Assembly: GCF_002078875.1 (NCBI RefSeq)
Contig: NC_034438.1
Coordinates: 20,739,700-20,803,699, forward strand
DNA from: Numida meleagris
Lineage: Eukaryota; Chordata; Aves; Galliformes; Numididae
Length of the DNA: 64,000 nucleotides
Reading direction: 5' to 3'
Of the stretch, positions 15,826 to 32,865 are shown piece after piece. The notes under the pieces were generated by a model. It worked only from the letters and a program-made list of their open reading frames with translations. It was not told where the DNA came from and searched no databases. The position numbers and the translations under genes were made by a program. Position 1 is the first letter of the stretch. Every line of letters begins with the position of its first letter.

Positions 15826-17339
15826 CTATATCAAATAGATGGGTGAAGCAGAAAAAAATCTACCAGCAATTCTAACAGATACAACAGATAGCACTGTGAC
15901 CCAGCAGTGTTTGTTCTCTCAGGAAGTCTACTATACTATCCAAGTAGGCATGGTTTTTAACCTAGAAATATCTTCCCTTCAAATATAGCACAACTTATAA
16001 TATTCTAAACAATGCATTTTTTCTTCTTTAAGAAGAAGATCAAATTTGTGTCAGCTAACTAAAGACTTGTACAAGCTAACAAAAAAAACTTCCTTCCAAA
16101 ACTCTCAACTCAGAGCAGAACAGATATCAGTGCATTTTCAGGAAAAAAAAATTAAAAAGGAATTAATATGGAGAATTAATGAAGTTCAGTTCTATGTAAT
16201 GAGAAGAGAGGAAGAACTGGATCAGAAATGATTTTCAATACTGAAAATAATGCTTCTAGAGTATAAAAAGAAAAGCTGCAATCTGGGATTGCAAGCCAAG
16301 CCTAAAGAGAGATACTAAGAGACAGTTAATAAAAATGAACAAAAATATATATTCTCATCCTACATCTGAGTACGTGAATCTAGTAAAAGAGAAGAGCTTT
16401 TTTAGGTATCTGGTAAATCCGAAGAACATGTTTTTGGAAAATCTCAAGAAATATCAAAGTAAAACTCAGATTTTGGAGTCCATTGATTTCAAGTGCCCAT
16501 AGGAGTTCTCATAATACTGTGCATTACACACATTTCAAGCGATGGCTTTCACAGCATGCTTCAGAGCTCAGACATTCCAGAGAGGTATCCAAACAATGAT
16601 GAACTGATAATTAGTGTGTAATGTATGCTGCACGCTGTTCAGTATCACATGAGAACCATACAAGTGAGGCAGACATAGAATCCAGAGCTCCAGCACATTT
16701 ATCCACTGTAAGCACAAAAACCTCCTCCTTCTTCCTCTAATTCCTTTTATAGCATGCTCCTTCTAGTCTTAAAGCATGCTCTTTCTGTTCTGCAAAATGG
16801 TTACAGATTTGGGAACAGAGATCCTGTATTAAAAATTGAAGTGCTTTTACTGTTCAGAAGCACAGCAACAATGAATGTTAAGACAGAAGTCCACCGGAAC
16901 AGACAGCATGCTACCATTCATTAATAATCGTAGGTTCATACACAGACATAAAACTATATTTAAGCCAACAGATAAAAAAGCACCAATTGCTTCTCTGCTT
17001 GCTCCATGGCTTGACTGCTCCAGTAATCTTTCTCCAAAACAAGGCCTACAAGCAGCCCTAGGAATCACTGCACGCAGAGGATTGCTTTCAAAATTCTATA
17101 GACACCATAAAGACTGGACATATACAAAACTGGCAATATACAAAACTTCAAAACTATCTAGACTTCACTATGCCAAAATCCTGCTCTAGTCTTTGTGCTA
17201 TATACTTCCAATCCAAAAATATATACCAAGTAATAACTATATATTAAGAGTCATAGACTTGGCAAATGCTATGAAATCCAGATACACTCAGTCTGATTTA
17301 GAGAGAACTAGACTTAAGCGTGGAGTGAACATGAAAAGA

Positions 17340-18993
17340 ATCTTAAAGGTGGAAGAAGAGGCCGTTCCCCTGTGCTTAAGATGAGCCAGCAGAGAAGAAG
17401 ACCAGCCTGGCTGAAGAGGAAGCATTTGCTGAGATTCCAGGAGGAAAAGACAGTTCACCGCCTTTGAAAGAAGGGTCAGGCAACTCAAGAAGAGTATAAG
17501 GATGTTGCTAGGATATGCAGATAGAAAATCAGAAAGGTAAACGACAGTTTGAACTTAATCTGGCCACCATTGTTAAAGATAGTAAAAAATGTTATTACAA
17601 ACCTATTAACAGCAAAAGGAGAATCTCCTGCCTTTACTGGACAAGGCAGAAAATATAATCACTGAGGACAAGGAAAAGGCTAAGGTTCTTAACACCTTCT
17701 TTTCTTCTGTCTTTAATAGTCAGATCAGTTATCCTCAGGGTACTCAGCCCCCTCAGCTGGAAGACAGGGATAGGGAGCAGAATAAAAGAAGGAACTACAG
17801 GCCTGTCAACCTGACCTCATTATTGGGGAAAGTTATGGAGAAGATCACCTTGACTCTTGATCACAAAGCACGTGTGGGACAACCAGCTGATCAGGCCTAG
17901 CCTATATGGGATCATGAAAGGCAGGTCCTGCTTGAGCAACATCATCTCTTTCTAAGACCAGGTGAATTGCTTCATGGATGAGGGAAAAGCTGTGGGTATA
18001 GTTTGCCTAAACTTTAGTAAAGCCTTTGATTCTGTCTCCACAGCATTCTCCTGGAGAAGCTGGCAGCCAAGGGCTCAGATAGGTGTACTCTTTGCTGAAT
18101 AAAAAGCTGGTTAGATGGCTGGGCCCAGAGACTGATGGTGAATGGAGTTAAAATCCAGTTGGTGACTGGTAATTGGCAGTGTTCCTCAGGGACTAGTATT
18201 CAGGCTGGCCATGTTTAATATCTTTACTGATTATCTGGACAAGGGGATTGAGTGCATCTCATCTGTAAACTTGCAGATGACATTGAGCTGGGAGGAAGAG
18301 TTGATGTGTCTAAGATTAGAAAGGCCCTATAGAGGGATCTGGTTAGTTTGGATCAGTGGGCCAAAGCCAACTGTATGAGCTTTAACAAGACCAAGTGCCA
18401 GGTCATACACTTCAATCACAACAACACCATGCATTGCTACAGTCTTGGGGCAGAATGGCTGGAAAGCTGCGTGGAGAAAAAGGATCTGGGGGTTTTTGTT
18501 GGCAGCTGGCTGAACATAAGCCAGCAGTGTGTCCAGATGGCCAAGAAGACCAATGGCATCCTGGCTTGCATCAGAAATAGTGTAGTTAGCAGGACTAGCA
18601 AGGTGATTGTCCCTCTGTACTCAGCTCTGGTGAGACCACACTTTGAGTATTGTGTTCATTTTTGGGCCCCACTCTATAAGAAAGACATTAAGGCCCTGGC
18701 ACACGCACAAAGAAGGGCAGTGAAGCTGGTGAAGAATCTGGAACACACAACAAGAGATAACAGCCTTAACTTGCGCCAGGGGAGGTTCAGGTTGGATATT
18801 ACACAGAAAGAATGGTGAGACATTGGACAGGCTGTGCAAGGAGGTGACTGAGTCACTGTCCTTGGAGGCTTTCAAGGAAAGGATAGATGGGGCACTAAGG
18901 GACATGGTGGTTTAGTGGTATGTTGGTGATGGGTTGATGGTTGGACTAGATGATCTTTGTGGTCTTTTCCAACCATAATGATTCAGTGATTAT
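17340..18993 (+). mobile_element. CR1 LINE, 5'-truncated, decayed reverse transcriptase
   Basis: About 1.65 kb of CR1 in sense orientation. The reverse transcriptase region is degraded. A segment reads [11 protein letters not shown], then [18 protein letters not shown], then [20 protein letters not shown], which is the CR1 polymerase C-terminal region. A LADD-like box (from the FADD of the polymerase) occurs near 18265. Several frameshifts and an internal deletion near 17790 break it. The 3' end gives the gtggtcttttccaacc signature and a decayed ATTCA tail. It lies opposite in strand to ADAMTS6. Confidence 0.92.
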
Positions 18994-20926
18994 ATGAGCT
19001 AGTCTGAGACACAGCCTAAAGATCAGAAAATGGTCCCCGCTCAGCCGCTCCCTGTTTCATAGAATAGCCACAGAAAACAATTTAAGATTTCAGTGTCATC
19101 CTTAATTTTGTCATTTCCTGTCTTCTAAATACTTGCAAATTTGATATTCTCTTAAAATAGCTTTTTCTTGTAACATACACCTAGAAAAAAGACAAAACAT
19201 TAGAATACATACATGTTCTGAGATGGATGGAATTTAAATTAATTCTTATCAAGAATTCAGATTCTTGACATCACAGTGTATCTGGCTCTACTTCATCACA
19301 AGTTTTCCTGGCTCAAGATGAAATATGGTATGATCAAACCTTTAACACCTATGCACTACAATTCAGACACAGCACCTGTACAGGCAGGGGCAGAAAAATG
19401 TTGATGCCTTTAACCTAAATTCACAGTCTGTCCCATAGTCACTATATAATTTTCTTTATTAAATAAAAACTGATTCCCATACTAGTATTCCTCACACATA
19501 TGCACTGTCATTCTTTTTTCTTTTAGAAGTACATCCTTCAACTGTTAACTATTTTGTTATCCTTTCATGTCAAGAAATCTTCTGAAGACAGAATTCAAGT
19601 AAACTGCAGTAACGGACTTCATAATGAATCTTACTGAAATAAATAAAGCCATTCTGTGATTTCATTTGTAAGATTTCCCGCATTTCATATTTATACTAGT
19701 CAACTTTTCCAGTTCTGCTGTTACTACAAACTTTTATCCCCTTTTCTTTTTTCCCTACTTATCTCCTTTTTAAAATTTTGTCTCCTTTTGGCACACTGCA
19801 GAAGGTGTTTCATAAACTGAGAGAAATAGAAGATACTCATATGAAGAAAGCAGATCCAGGTTTTCAGCAAGAATTACAGCTACAGTGAAATATAGATTTC
19901 TCTAGTAGAGATTTCAGTGAAAGCAAGTGATCACAGTATATTCTCATACTAAGTAGAATGAAGGGGAGAATGAAAGGAGCCTGGTTTAGACACCATAAGC
20001 TACTGAAGAACACCTTTCAAAAAAAAGTTTCAAATGATTAATAAATGCATTTAGTTATCAGAGATTCACATACATTTCATACATAATGATAAAGATAAAA
20101 ACATAACTAATTATGTTAAACTAGTTTTCTCTAAACAACTGCTTACTCCTTCCAAGCCAATTATTTTCTCCATTGTACACTTTCAAATCTCTGAAATCGC
20201 TATGACCTGCATGACAGAAGATCCACAGATAAAATGTTGTCTCTGTCTAAATCAATGGAGTTTTCCAGTGACTTCAAATGGCTCATTAACACATTATAAA
20301 AATGGGATTTGGTGGTACCTGTAAGGTTCTGATATTTGGAAATGCACTTCTCCACCACACCTCTCCCTTCAACCACTCTAAAACGTTCTTTTTCTGACTA
20401 GACTCATCAATGTTAAAATACTAGTTAAAACAGCAGTCTGTCATCCATTTGACTATGACAATCCTACAAATGAACAACAAAATATTGGAGAAATTTAGCA
20501 ACTTCCTGTACTTCATTTCAAGACTTTCTGTTTAGTTGCACAGAATAGAATTTCTACTACCCCTTCTGTCTTACCTATGCTATTCAAACCACTGTATTTA
20601 AACTGCAAGCAGTCAGTAACAGTCACAGCAGGAACCACCAGAAAGATGTGTCACGGTTTTTCTAAACATTAATATCTCCAGTACCCAGAAAGAAAATAAA
20701 AGGACAAACATTTGCTCCAAAGGATCTTTAAAAAACACAACTATTTCCTAATCTTGCTATGGTCAGTGCACAGTGCAGTAGAAAACTGAAATTCTGAGGT
20801 CAATTTAATGTTCTCTCCTACGTCTTCTGAAATGGACATATGTTGGCGATGATGTATTCAGTCTCCAGAGAGAAGAAAGATACTGTTCACACAGCACTTC
20901 TACTCACCAGTCCATGCAGCAATGGT

Positions 20927-20948
20927 GTTGGCTTTGAAGAAAGCCAAC
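20927..20948. repeat. Perfect 9-bp inverted repeat (hairpin)
   Basis: GTTGGCTTT (20927-20935), loop GAAG, AAAGCCAAC (20940-20948). It lies 43 bp from the CTCF-like motif at 20991. Confidence 0.7.
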
Positions 20949-20990
20949 TGTTCTGCTCTCCCAGCCAGAGGTAAAGAATTGCATTGGTGG

Positions 20991-21004
20991 CCACTAGAGG
21001 GAGG
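20991..21004 (+). promoter_or_regulatory. CTCF-like motif
   Basis: CCACTAGAGGGAGG fits the CTCF core consensus CCASYAGRKGGCRS except for A instead of C at position 12. It lies in a locally GC-richer patch of the large intron, about 550 bp upstream (plus coordinates) of the exon at 21555. Occupancy cannot be judged from sequence. Confidence 0.35.
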
Positions 21005-21554
21005 ATTAGGAATATAGTAAATTGTGGGCAAAAGGCACCCATGATGAATCACATGGGACAACCTACAAATCCCCCACTGCTGCCAAAAGGCAACAATTCA
21101 GATAGTGCTATGGGCTGGGAAGTATAATCCAGTTCTTGTAATCTCCTACAGAGAAGTTGCCAGTATGTGTCCTAAACTTTAGTGGCTGGAGGATGAGAGA
21201 GCTGACTAGGTTGCTTTATTTGCCTTCTGTTTTTAATCTCCTTACTAAAAACTTCTGATATCCTTTACCAAGGAAGCTCCTGTGAAAAGCAAACATCCCA
21301 GCTTCAAGAGAATCTCAGAAGAACCATCAACAGAGACACACTGTGCCAACACATACTGCATTTAATAAAAAACATCTGAACATGTTAAATGTATTTGAAA
21401 ACAACAGAATTCGATGAGATAAATGTTCGTTCTCTAAAATAAGCTTTGAGTTATATCTGAAAGAAACATTTTCAATTAGTTACCTACTTAATTATGTAAG
21501 AAAGTATATCTAGCAATTCAGTTTACCCTGTAGCTTGGCTGCCTGATGTCTTAC

Positions 21555-21693
21555 CTCCAGCACATGTGGCAGAACATTCTGACCAAGGCAGATGATTCCA
21601 CGCAAAGCCAACTTCATTGTCTCCACTGCCAGTGCGAGAGATGGGAACATTGAATTTATACCTTATACCCAAATTTTGTTCCTGTAGCAGAAT
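21555..21693 (-). CDS. ADAMTS6: ADAMTS6 exon: end of spacer, start of second TSP1 repeat
   Basis: This 139-nt exon lies between acceptor ...caacttcag and donor GTAAGA. It starts in phase 0 and ends with one base of Gly. It reads [20 protein letters not shown], then [20 protein letters not shown], then SATCAG. The first part closes the spacer beta-sandwich (LLQEQN.GIRY.FN.P). [12 protein letters not shown] opens TSP1-2, and CSATCAGG fits the O-fucosylation consensus. No WxxW is present in this repeat. Confidence 0.96.
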
Positions 21694-23001
<1,308 letters not shown>

Positions 23002-23264
23002 TTAAAAAAAAATACAAGCCACCTAAAAATTGGAAGCAGCATTTACAATGGAGAAGCCACTGCAAATTAAACTACTAAACTAGTAGAAGTAGGTGAGTTT
23101 CAGCTCTGTATCACTGTTTTTTCAACATAAACCTTTTTCTCTAGCCCTAATCAAAATAACCCTCATGCAACTTGACAAGACTCTCTACCATAATCTCCAC
23201 TGTGCAGGTAAACTTTGCAGATACTATATAGAACAAAACAGAATGCCTCATGATGTTCTACATA

Positions 23265-23545
23265 AGTGCAAGGTGTTGCAGTTGGATTGCAGCAATCCCA
23301 GATATGTGTACAGACTGGGAGAAGAACTCATTCGGAGCAGCCCTGTTGGGAAGGACTTGGGGGTTCTGGTAGATGAAAAGCTGGACTGAGCCAGCAGTGT
23401 GCAGTTGTAGCCTAGAAGGCCAACTGCATCTTGGGCTGCATAAAAAGAGGGGTAGCCAGCAGGGCAAGGAAGGGGATTGTCCCCCTCTCTTTACTCTCAT
23501 GAGGCCCCATCTGGAGTACAGTGTCTAGACCAGGGACCCCAGCAA
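23265..23545 (+). mobile_element. CR1 LINE fragment (end of polymerase region)
   Basis: A truncated CR1 in sense orientation. It contains tgcaaggtgttgcagttgga, gggaaggacttgggggttctggtagatgaaaagctgga, gccagcagtgtgca, and gaggccccatctggagtacagtgt. It lacks the 3' tail. Confidence 0.85.
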
Positions 23546-23970
23546 AAACAGACCAATCTAATCTTTTGATTAAGATTTTGTATGTTGGAACATGAGACTG
23601 GTATCTCATATAACATCCTGAGAAGAAAAAAAAGAAGGAAGATTGAATTATGTTACCGATCAGATCTTACTTTGGTGCCTTTGCACAATTTTTGTTTCCT
23701 TCTTAGAGCATAAATCCAAGGCATTTCTACTACAAAATTAAATATTAGTTATTTCACAAGCAAAGATATTTTATTACTATTGATTCACCACCTTAAACCA
23801 TAAAAATACTGTAGACAACAAATTTCTTAATTAGCTGCTGAAGTAGGCTGTACAAGCAGATACAACTCAAGGACTTAGTATTTGATATTTTACCAGTAAT
23901 ATGAGATTAATTTTCTAAATATGAAAAAGACTTTACATCTTAAGGCAAATCTTTTGTTAATTAGATACTG

Positions 23971-23990
23971 ACTGCTTCACTTGAAGCAGT
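23971..23990. repeat. Perfect 9-bp inverted repeat
   Basis: ACTGCTTCA and TGAAGCAGT flank a CT centre, within otherwise AT-rich intron. Confidence 0.7.
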
Positions 23991-24182
23991 AATGAAGGCT
24001 ATGGAGTTATTCATCATTTATATTTACTTTAAATATAACAGTATTTGAGGCAAAACAATGGGTGGAAATACACAATCAAGCAGTAGTACTGTTTTTTGTG
24101 ACAAAACACATATTAACTTTACTATACAGGATTTTACAAACTCATGTCACAGTCATAAGAAGACAACATATGATCAAGTTTT

Positions 24183-24400
24183 GCCACCCACTAGATCAGG
24201 TTGTCCAAGGCCCCAGCCAGCCTGGCCTTGGACGCCTCCAGGGATGGGGCATTCACAGCTTCTGTTGGCAATCTGTTCCAGTGCCTCACCACCCCCACAC
24301 TGGAGAATTTATTGCTAATATCTTATCTAAATCTACCCTATTTTAGTTTAGAACTATTACCTCTTGTCCTATCATACTATATAACTATGTTGAAGCTGAA
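24183..24400 (-). mobile_element. CR1 LINE 3' fragment, antisense
   Basis: Antisense CR1 3' UTR: ggttgtccaaggccccagccagcctggccttgg, gatggggcattcacagcttct, ccagtgcctcaccaccc, cctcttgtcctatca. Confidence 0.88.
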
Positions 24401-27249
24401 CATAAGTATTTAATTAGTGGTCAGACTTCCCTACAGTCAAAATTCCTAACCATTTTGCTTTCACAAAATCTAGACTGATTAAAAAGGGTAATGGGTCTCC
24501 CAGAGTCACCATGACATTGAAGTCTGTCTTACTCTGTCATTCAATACCAAACCTTTTCTTGTCAGTATATCTAGTATCTACTAACAGCAAATACTGAGGT
24601 AAGTTCTTTACTTCTATTAGTTCAGGCACATGAATGAGTGAGATATATAAATAAGCAAAGGGGAAAAAGTGTTTTCATACACAATCTCTCCAAAATTCTA
24701 TTCTATCAATTATATGTGTGTTATACACTCTTAACTTTTTTACCTGCCTGTCTGCCAAGGAAAAATGTATCTGCATTCTGTGAGCAGATTTGCTTAATGT
24801 CAGTTGTTATGCATAGGTAGAGGCCACGTAGCTGTGAATAGCATTCCAATAATATAACTACATTACAATGATGAAGCAGTGACATAATTATTAGCATATG
24901 AGAAAGAAGGAATGAGTTAATATCAAGAAATTTGTGAGAACGTGAGAACGCAGGAAACCCACAGGAAATCAGAACACAACACTTGCAAAGGGGAATGTAA
25001 GTGAAGATGTCAACTCAAATCAATCAAATTAAGAGAAGACAGCAGCATTCCTAAACATATATTTTTTTCAGCAGAACTGAAAAAAAAGGCAATTTTGTTG
25101 CTGTTTATGGATGGATCGGTTTAAAAAAAAAAAACAGATTACTTATACAGCCACAGGAACATGTGCTTTTACCGTCACAGCACTAGGAGTGTTACTGGTG
25201 CAGAAATAATTAGCCAAAGGTGGGGAGCATGGAGAACAGAGGTACTGAGGTTCTCAGATATCTAACTGCTGCCTCAACTTAACGTCAGGGCTTGCAAAAG
25301 AACTGGGTCACAGTTAGTCTGAGACCTACTAACTGAAAGGAATAGAAAAGCACTGAAGCTAGTATCAGAGCTACAGGGGAGGGGTTTTTTCATTATTTTT
25401 TTTATTTCCAAATTGAGAAATTGATTTCTTTGACTGTGGTCACATATTTGGCAGCTCTGCACATAAAACAAAACATAATAATATGTGCAAATGGTTATTT
25501 TCAGCTGAATGAGTTCTCTAATCTGGTTCATGGTGTGACCACAAAACAGCTGTTCTGAAACAAGAGGGGACTCCATAAAGATTAGGAAGGAGTTGTAAAG
25601 TTGACATTGTTACTAAAGAAGCACCTATAAAACAATACCTTGAAGTATGTATTTTAACACGATAAAGTCCTTTTTAACTGCCATCATGTTTCTGTAGTTC
25701 TCTTTAGGGAACAGACAAATTACAAGCATTCCTTTCCCCAGAAATTGGTGATTCTAAAATAGTACTCTTGTTCACGTTCACAGTACAAAACACTCATACA
25801 AAATTGAAACAGTCCTTGTGACCTAGTATTATCTTACATTAGCATATAATGGCTCCCTTGAAAGTTATAAACACAGCAAACTAGTGAAGTAGATGAACGC
25901 CCCTGGAATCAGCCAGGGCATCTGAGACATGAAGCAAGGTAGTGAGGAGAGGGCCTGAAACTTGGGAACACCCTTGAAATTGTGAGAAGCACACTGGAAA
26001 TGTATTTTATCTTTTTAGACCTGTGGCCAGATTAAAAACCACAAATGTTGTCTGTCTTGTCCATGTGAGCTAAAACATTGACATTTTTCATTAATTTTGG
26101 TGCTGAGGTTACTGACTTAAGCGCAATTCCAGATCATAGTTCTCTGTTAATAAATTAGAGGAGCAACAAACTTAACTGTAGTAACTAGAAGTATTTTCTT
26201 TATTCTCCTTTATCACCTCTATTTTCAGTTTTCCATGGAATCAGAAACCCAAGTATCTTAATGTGATCTGTATATTAAATAGGACACTAATATTGGTGTA
26301 AATGTCAATATTACAAAACATTCTTTTTTGAAAGCAACTGTGACAGGATGCACTGTATGCCTCTCTCCCATCAGCTCTGTGTGAAATGTCAATATAGAAT
26401 ACACAAGCAATCTTACCGACATATTTTGACATGGGAGAGTGGGATGCTGAAAGAATGGTAAGTGCTCTTTATTCCTGGAGTAGTGAATGTTACTATTTCC
26501 ACAGAATGGAAGGAGACTGAAAATCTGAATTACATGACTGTGGGACCAAGCCGACCAAGAATTTCAAAAAAAGCAACCAACAGTAAAAGGTACTACTATT
26601 ATCAATACAATAAATTTAGGAACTAATGCACCTTGAAGAGTAATTACTTTTCAAACTCACACTTATATGCATTTATGCATTATGGTCCTTTCCAACACAC
26701 CAGTATCATACACATAAACTGACATTAGTACAGACTGACAAAGTAGCACAGACAGTTGCCATTAGGCCTATAAAGGTAACAGGTTCTGGTTGTGTTAATC
26801 CATTTTCCTGTACAACTGATCAGCTCTCTACATTATTTTTGCCTAAGAAATGCGTGTTCCTGCACTACTATGAACTGAATGCTATGCAAATCAGTGTGTA
26901 TGAACTCTGAGAAATGCATGTTCTTTTGAGTTTGAGGAAGCTGGATTAGTACATTAATTAATACATTAATTAATTAATACAAATTAATATTTTAAAAATG
27001 GAAATGAAATTTAACACAAACTTAAAGAAAATGAAGGATAATCTGGATTAATTTAATTTGAATTTAATTCTGTGCTTTGTCACAGATCCTGAGTGATCTT
27101 AACAAAGCACAAATGTTTTCCTGCATGTAATTTTCCTATCCATAGAACAGGCATAGCAATAAGTCCCTACAACACAGAAATATAGAAACACTGTAGAATT
27201 AATATATTACATTGCCTTAAGATAAGGGGGCAGTATCATATCATCGGCT

Positions 27250-27380
27250 TTGGCTGAAAAGATCATATTGTTCCAACCTCCTGCTGTGGGCTGCCCAGGG
27301 CCCCAACCAACCTGGCCTTTAACATGTGCAGGGATGGGGCATCCACACCTTCTCTAGGCAACCTGTTTCCAGTATCTAAT
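27250..27380 (-). mobile_element. CR1 LINE 3' fragment, antisense
   Basis: Antisense CR1: aacctcctgctgtgggctgcccagggccccaaccaacctggcc, gatggggcatccacaccttctctaggcaacctg. It lies within 400 bp of the spacer exon at 27752. Confidence 0.88.
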
Positions 27381-27751
27381 TCATAACTATGTAAGTAACT
27401 TTTGCTGTTGTTGAATAAACAGTCCAAGAATAAGATTATGTTTTAAAACAGTACAATCCCCTAAGATCAGAAACTTCCTCAGGAGGAAGACACTACCTCA
27501 GAGTGGGGCAGTAGATCACTTGAGCTCTAGGTCTGACCCTGTAACTGGCCTGATTTTGCACTTTAGTCCATTAGCACCACTTGGGAGAATGCATCCTAAA
27601 CAACTGTTGCAACTATCTGCCACAGCCTAAAAACTGTAATTCCCTCTCCTCCTTCTACTATGTGCATGGCTCGGTCAAACCAGAAAACCATACCTTCAAG
27701 TCACATCAAAACTAACTTATTTCCAGTCTGCTATTTAAAGCATGCTCTTAC

Positions 27752-27832
27752 CAATATAGTTCTTGGACACTGCCACTTCTCTTATTTCAATGTGCACTGA
27801 ACCTCTTGGTATTTGAATCACTTCCATGTAGC
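27752..27832 (-). CDS. ADAMTS6: ADAMTS6 exon: spacer domain
   Basis: This 81-nt exon lies between acceptor ...ttctcatag and donor GTAAGA, phase 1 at both ends. It reads [20 protein letters not shown], then AVSKNYI and one base of the following Ala codon. The G..E/V.IP.G..HI.I.E...S.NYI pattern is a strand-rich part of the ADAMTS spacer, a cysteine-free beta-sandwich that supplies substrate exosites in family members. The short symmetric exon can be skipped without shifting the frame. Confidence 0.95.
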
Positions 27833-29199
<1,367 letters not shown>

Positions 29200-29270
29200 C
29201 TAAGAAAAAATATTTTAACAAGTTGATGTTTTTTTGCACCTTTATCTTCACTGTTTGATAAAACACTTCA

Positions 29271-30650
<1,380 letters not shown>

Positions 30651-32299
30651 CTAAAATAATACAGACCAAAGAGAGTTTATTCCTTCTGAATATCAAAATA
30701 AAAAGAAATGTTAATATTACAAATAAAATCATCCAGAAGACTAGAAGGTGGTTCTTTGCTTTTATATTGTGTCTCTGATTTTGACACTTCCTTTATTTCT
30801 CTGTAATTGAAGTGTCCTTCAGCTGGCATGCAGTAATTGAATTAATTTAAATAAAGGTAAGTGTTATAACAGCTTCCACAAAACCAGACAAACAAAATCA
30901 CGTCTAACTATGCTTCATAATCAATCCATCAGCTACCTCCTTATAAACACACACATAAAAACAATTGAAAAAATGAAAATCATTCTGGTAAGAGCTCTTG
31001 CCTCAGTTGTACTATATGAAGCAGCTGCACTGACCTATGTTTCCAAGATTTTGAGAAAGAAATTACAACACTTTCTAAAGATGTGCAGACTATTATCACT
31101 TTTGCTTACTTGCAGCTTTGAAAAAAGCACTGCAATAAGGCTGAGAATGAGACTAGATGCCATGTTTGATCCTGACTCAAAGCATTATCCAAGTGTTAAG
31201 ACATAAAAAGTGATTTCATTTAAATGTTCACTACTAAACATTTCCAATTACAAAACTGAGAAATTTCTTACTTTAGGAGAAACTGACTTCTTTGCTATTT
31301 CTTTGCTAATTTTTCGTGAGCAAGTTCAAAATAATAATGACGACCTTGAACACACAGAATTCACACAGCATGTTAAACATTGCTATCATTGTTTAAGTAG
31401 CAGCTATGATTTCAAGCACCGTCAGGCAAAGTATTTGAAATACAGATTAAAATCATTTTTAGACTGAAAGAGAAAAGAAATTGTTTGTGGAAATTAGTGT
31501 TGTGAATAAATATTACTATTTTATGAGCAACAGAAGAATTCATTTCATGGCAGTTTTACTAGTCTTCCTATATATATATCTAAGTCAGCCAGTCCTGTTC
31601 AGGAATCTCAAATGCATTCAAGTGAAATGGTCTGTAAAAATGCACGTAATAAAAATCTATTGCACAATGCGAATATTAATAATTATAATTCTCGGTACAC
31701 ATTAGTCAAGCTCCTGCCATAGCCAGCCCATTGCACTATCATTCACAAACTACAAAAAATTTCTCCAATTTTGAATATAAATGAAAATACTGGATGCTAG
31801 AGTCTTACAATTTTAAACTGTCTACAAATCTCTACTATCACTTTGTAATTAAAAATATATTTTTATTAAAATGCACTTACTGCTTAAAAATTTACTGTTA
31901 GTACCTTAATTCTAGTGCTTCAGATCATAATAATGAGAATAAAAATAACTGTAAAAATACTCAAAGAATAAAAAGAAAAAAATATACTGGTAACAACTAT
32001 ATTTGCTTCTTTGTCTCTTATTCTTCAAGCAGTAGAAGGAACTGTCCTGACCTACTGCAAAGTCTGCAATCAGATCTCATCTACACTCGTCAATACCCAC
32101 TACTCTTCAGTTCCACATGCTTGCATGGCTGTTATTCCCCCTGCATACTTACCTTTCCAAGTTAATTAAAATCCACTGCAGAAGACACCATTAAACCCTT
32201 TTTATGAACAAAATTATTGTAATATGATTTTTGAGATGCATTCTTATTTCTCTTTTGATGGGGATATTGGATGTACTTTGAGGCAAGATCATACATTTC

Positions 32300-32865
32300 A
32301 ATAATAATAACGATGGATAAGAGTGCATACTCAGCAACTCTACTGATGATAGACAACTGAGATGAGTGGCTCATAACTCCAGAGTCACACTGCTACATAG
32401 AGACATCTCAAGAGGCTTGTAAATGGGTCCACACCAACCTCAGCAAGTTCAGTCAAAGAGAAACACAAAGTCAAGAACCCAGGCAATAATATTCCCATGA
32501 GCCAGTTACATGCTTATGGCCTTCCAATCAAAAAGGAGCTTTACAGAAAAGGACCTGGGAGTCACAGTTGTCAAGTTCAACGCGAAACAAGGTACTCTTA
32601 CCACAATGAAAGCTAACAGTATCCTGGGCTGCATTAGGCAAAGTACTGCCACAGGTGACTACCTTTCCTTCTTTTCCGCATTGGAGAGGCAAAGATTGCC
32701 ATGAGAATTTGCATAATCTCCATCCTGGAGATAATCAAAAGTCATCCGGGTCCTGATGGCAATGGTCCTGAGCAACCATCTCAAGGTTTGTGCAAGTGGG
32801 GATAGTTAAGACACTCTCCAGGGGTTCCATTTCAACCTCAATCATTCTGTGAATCTATAAGCAAA
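32300..32865 (+). mobile_element. CR1 LINE 3' portion, decayed
   Basis: CR1-like phrases in order: agaaaaggacctgggagtcacagttgtcaagttcaacgcgaa, atgaaagctaacagtatcctgggctgcattaggcaaagtac, atctccatcctggagataatcaaaagtcatccgggtcctg, and a 3' tail attctgtgaatctat. It is strongly diverged. Confidence 0.8.

Noticed and set aside
16860..17190. Overlapping ORFs on both strands with moderately protein-like composition
   Set aside because: I could not match them to any family or to the adjoining CR1, and no splice sites or repeat ends frame them.
30910..31705. Three consecutive plus-strand ORFs of 74-98 codons
   Set aside because: AT-rich, with no shared frame, no motif and no splice evidence. Chance is the better explanation.
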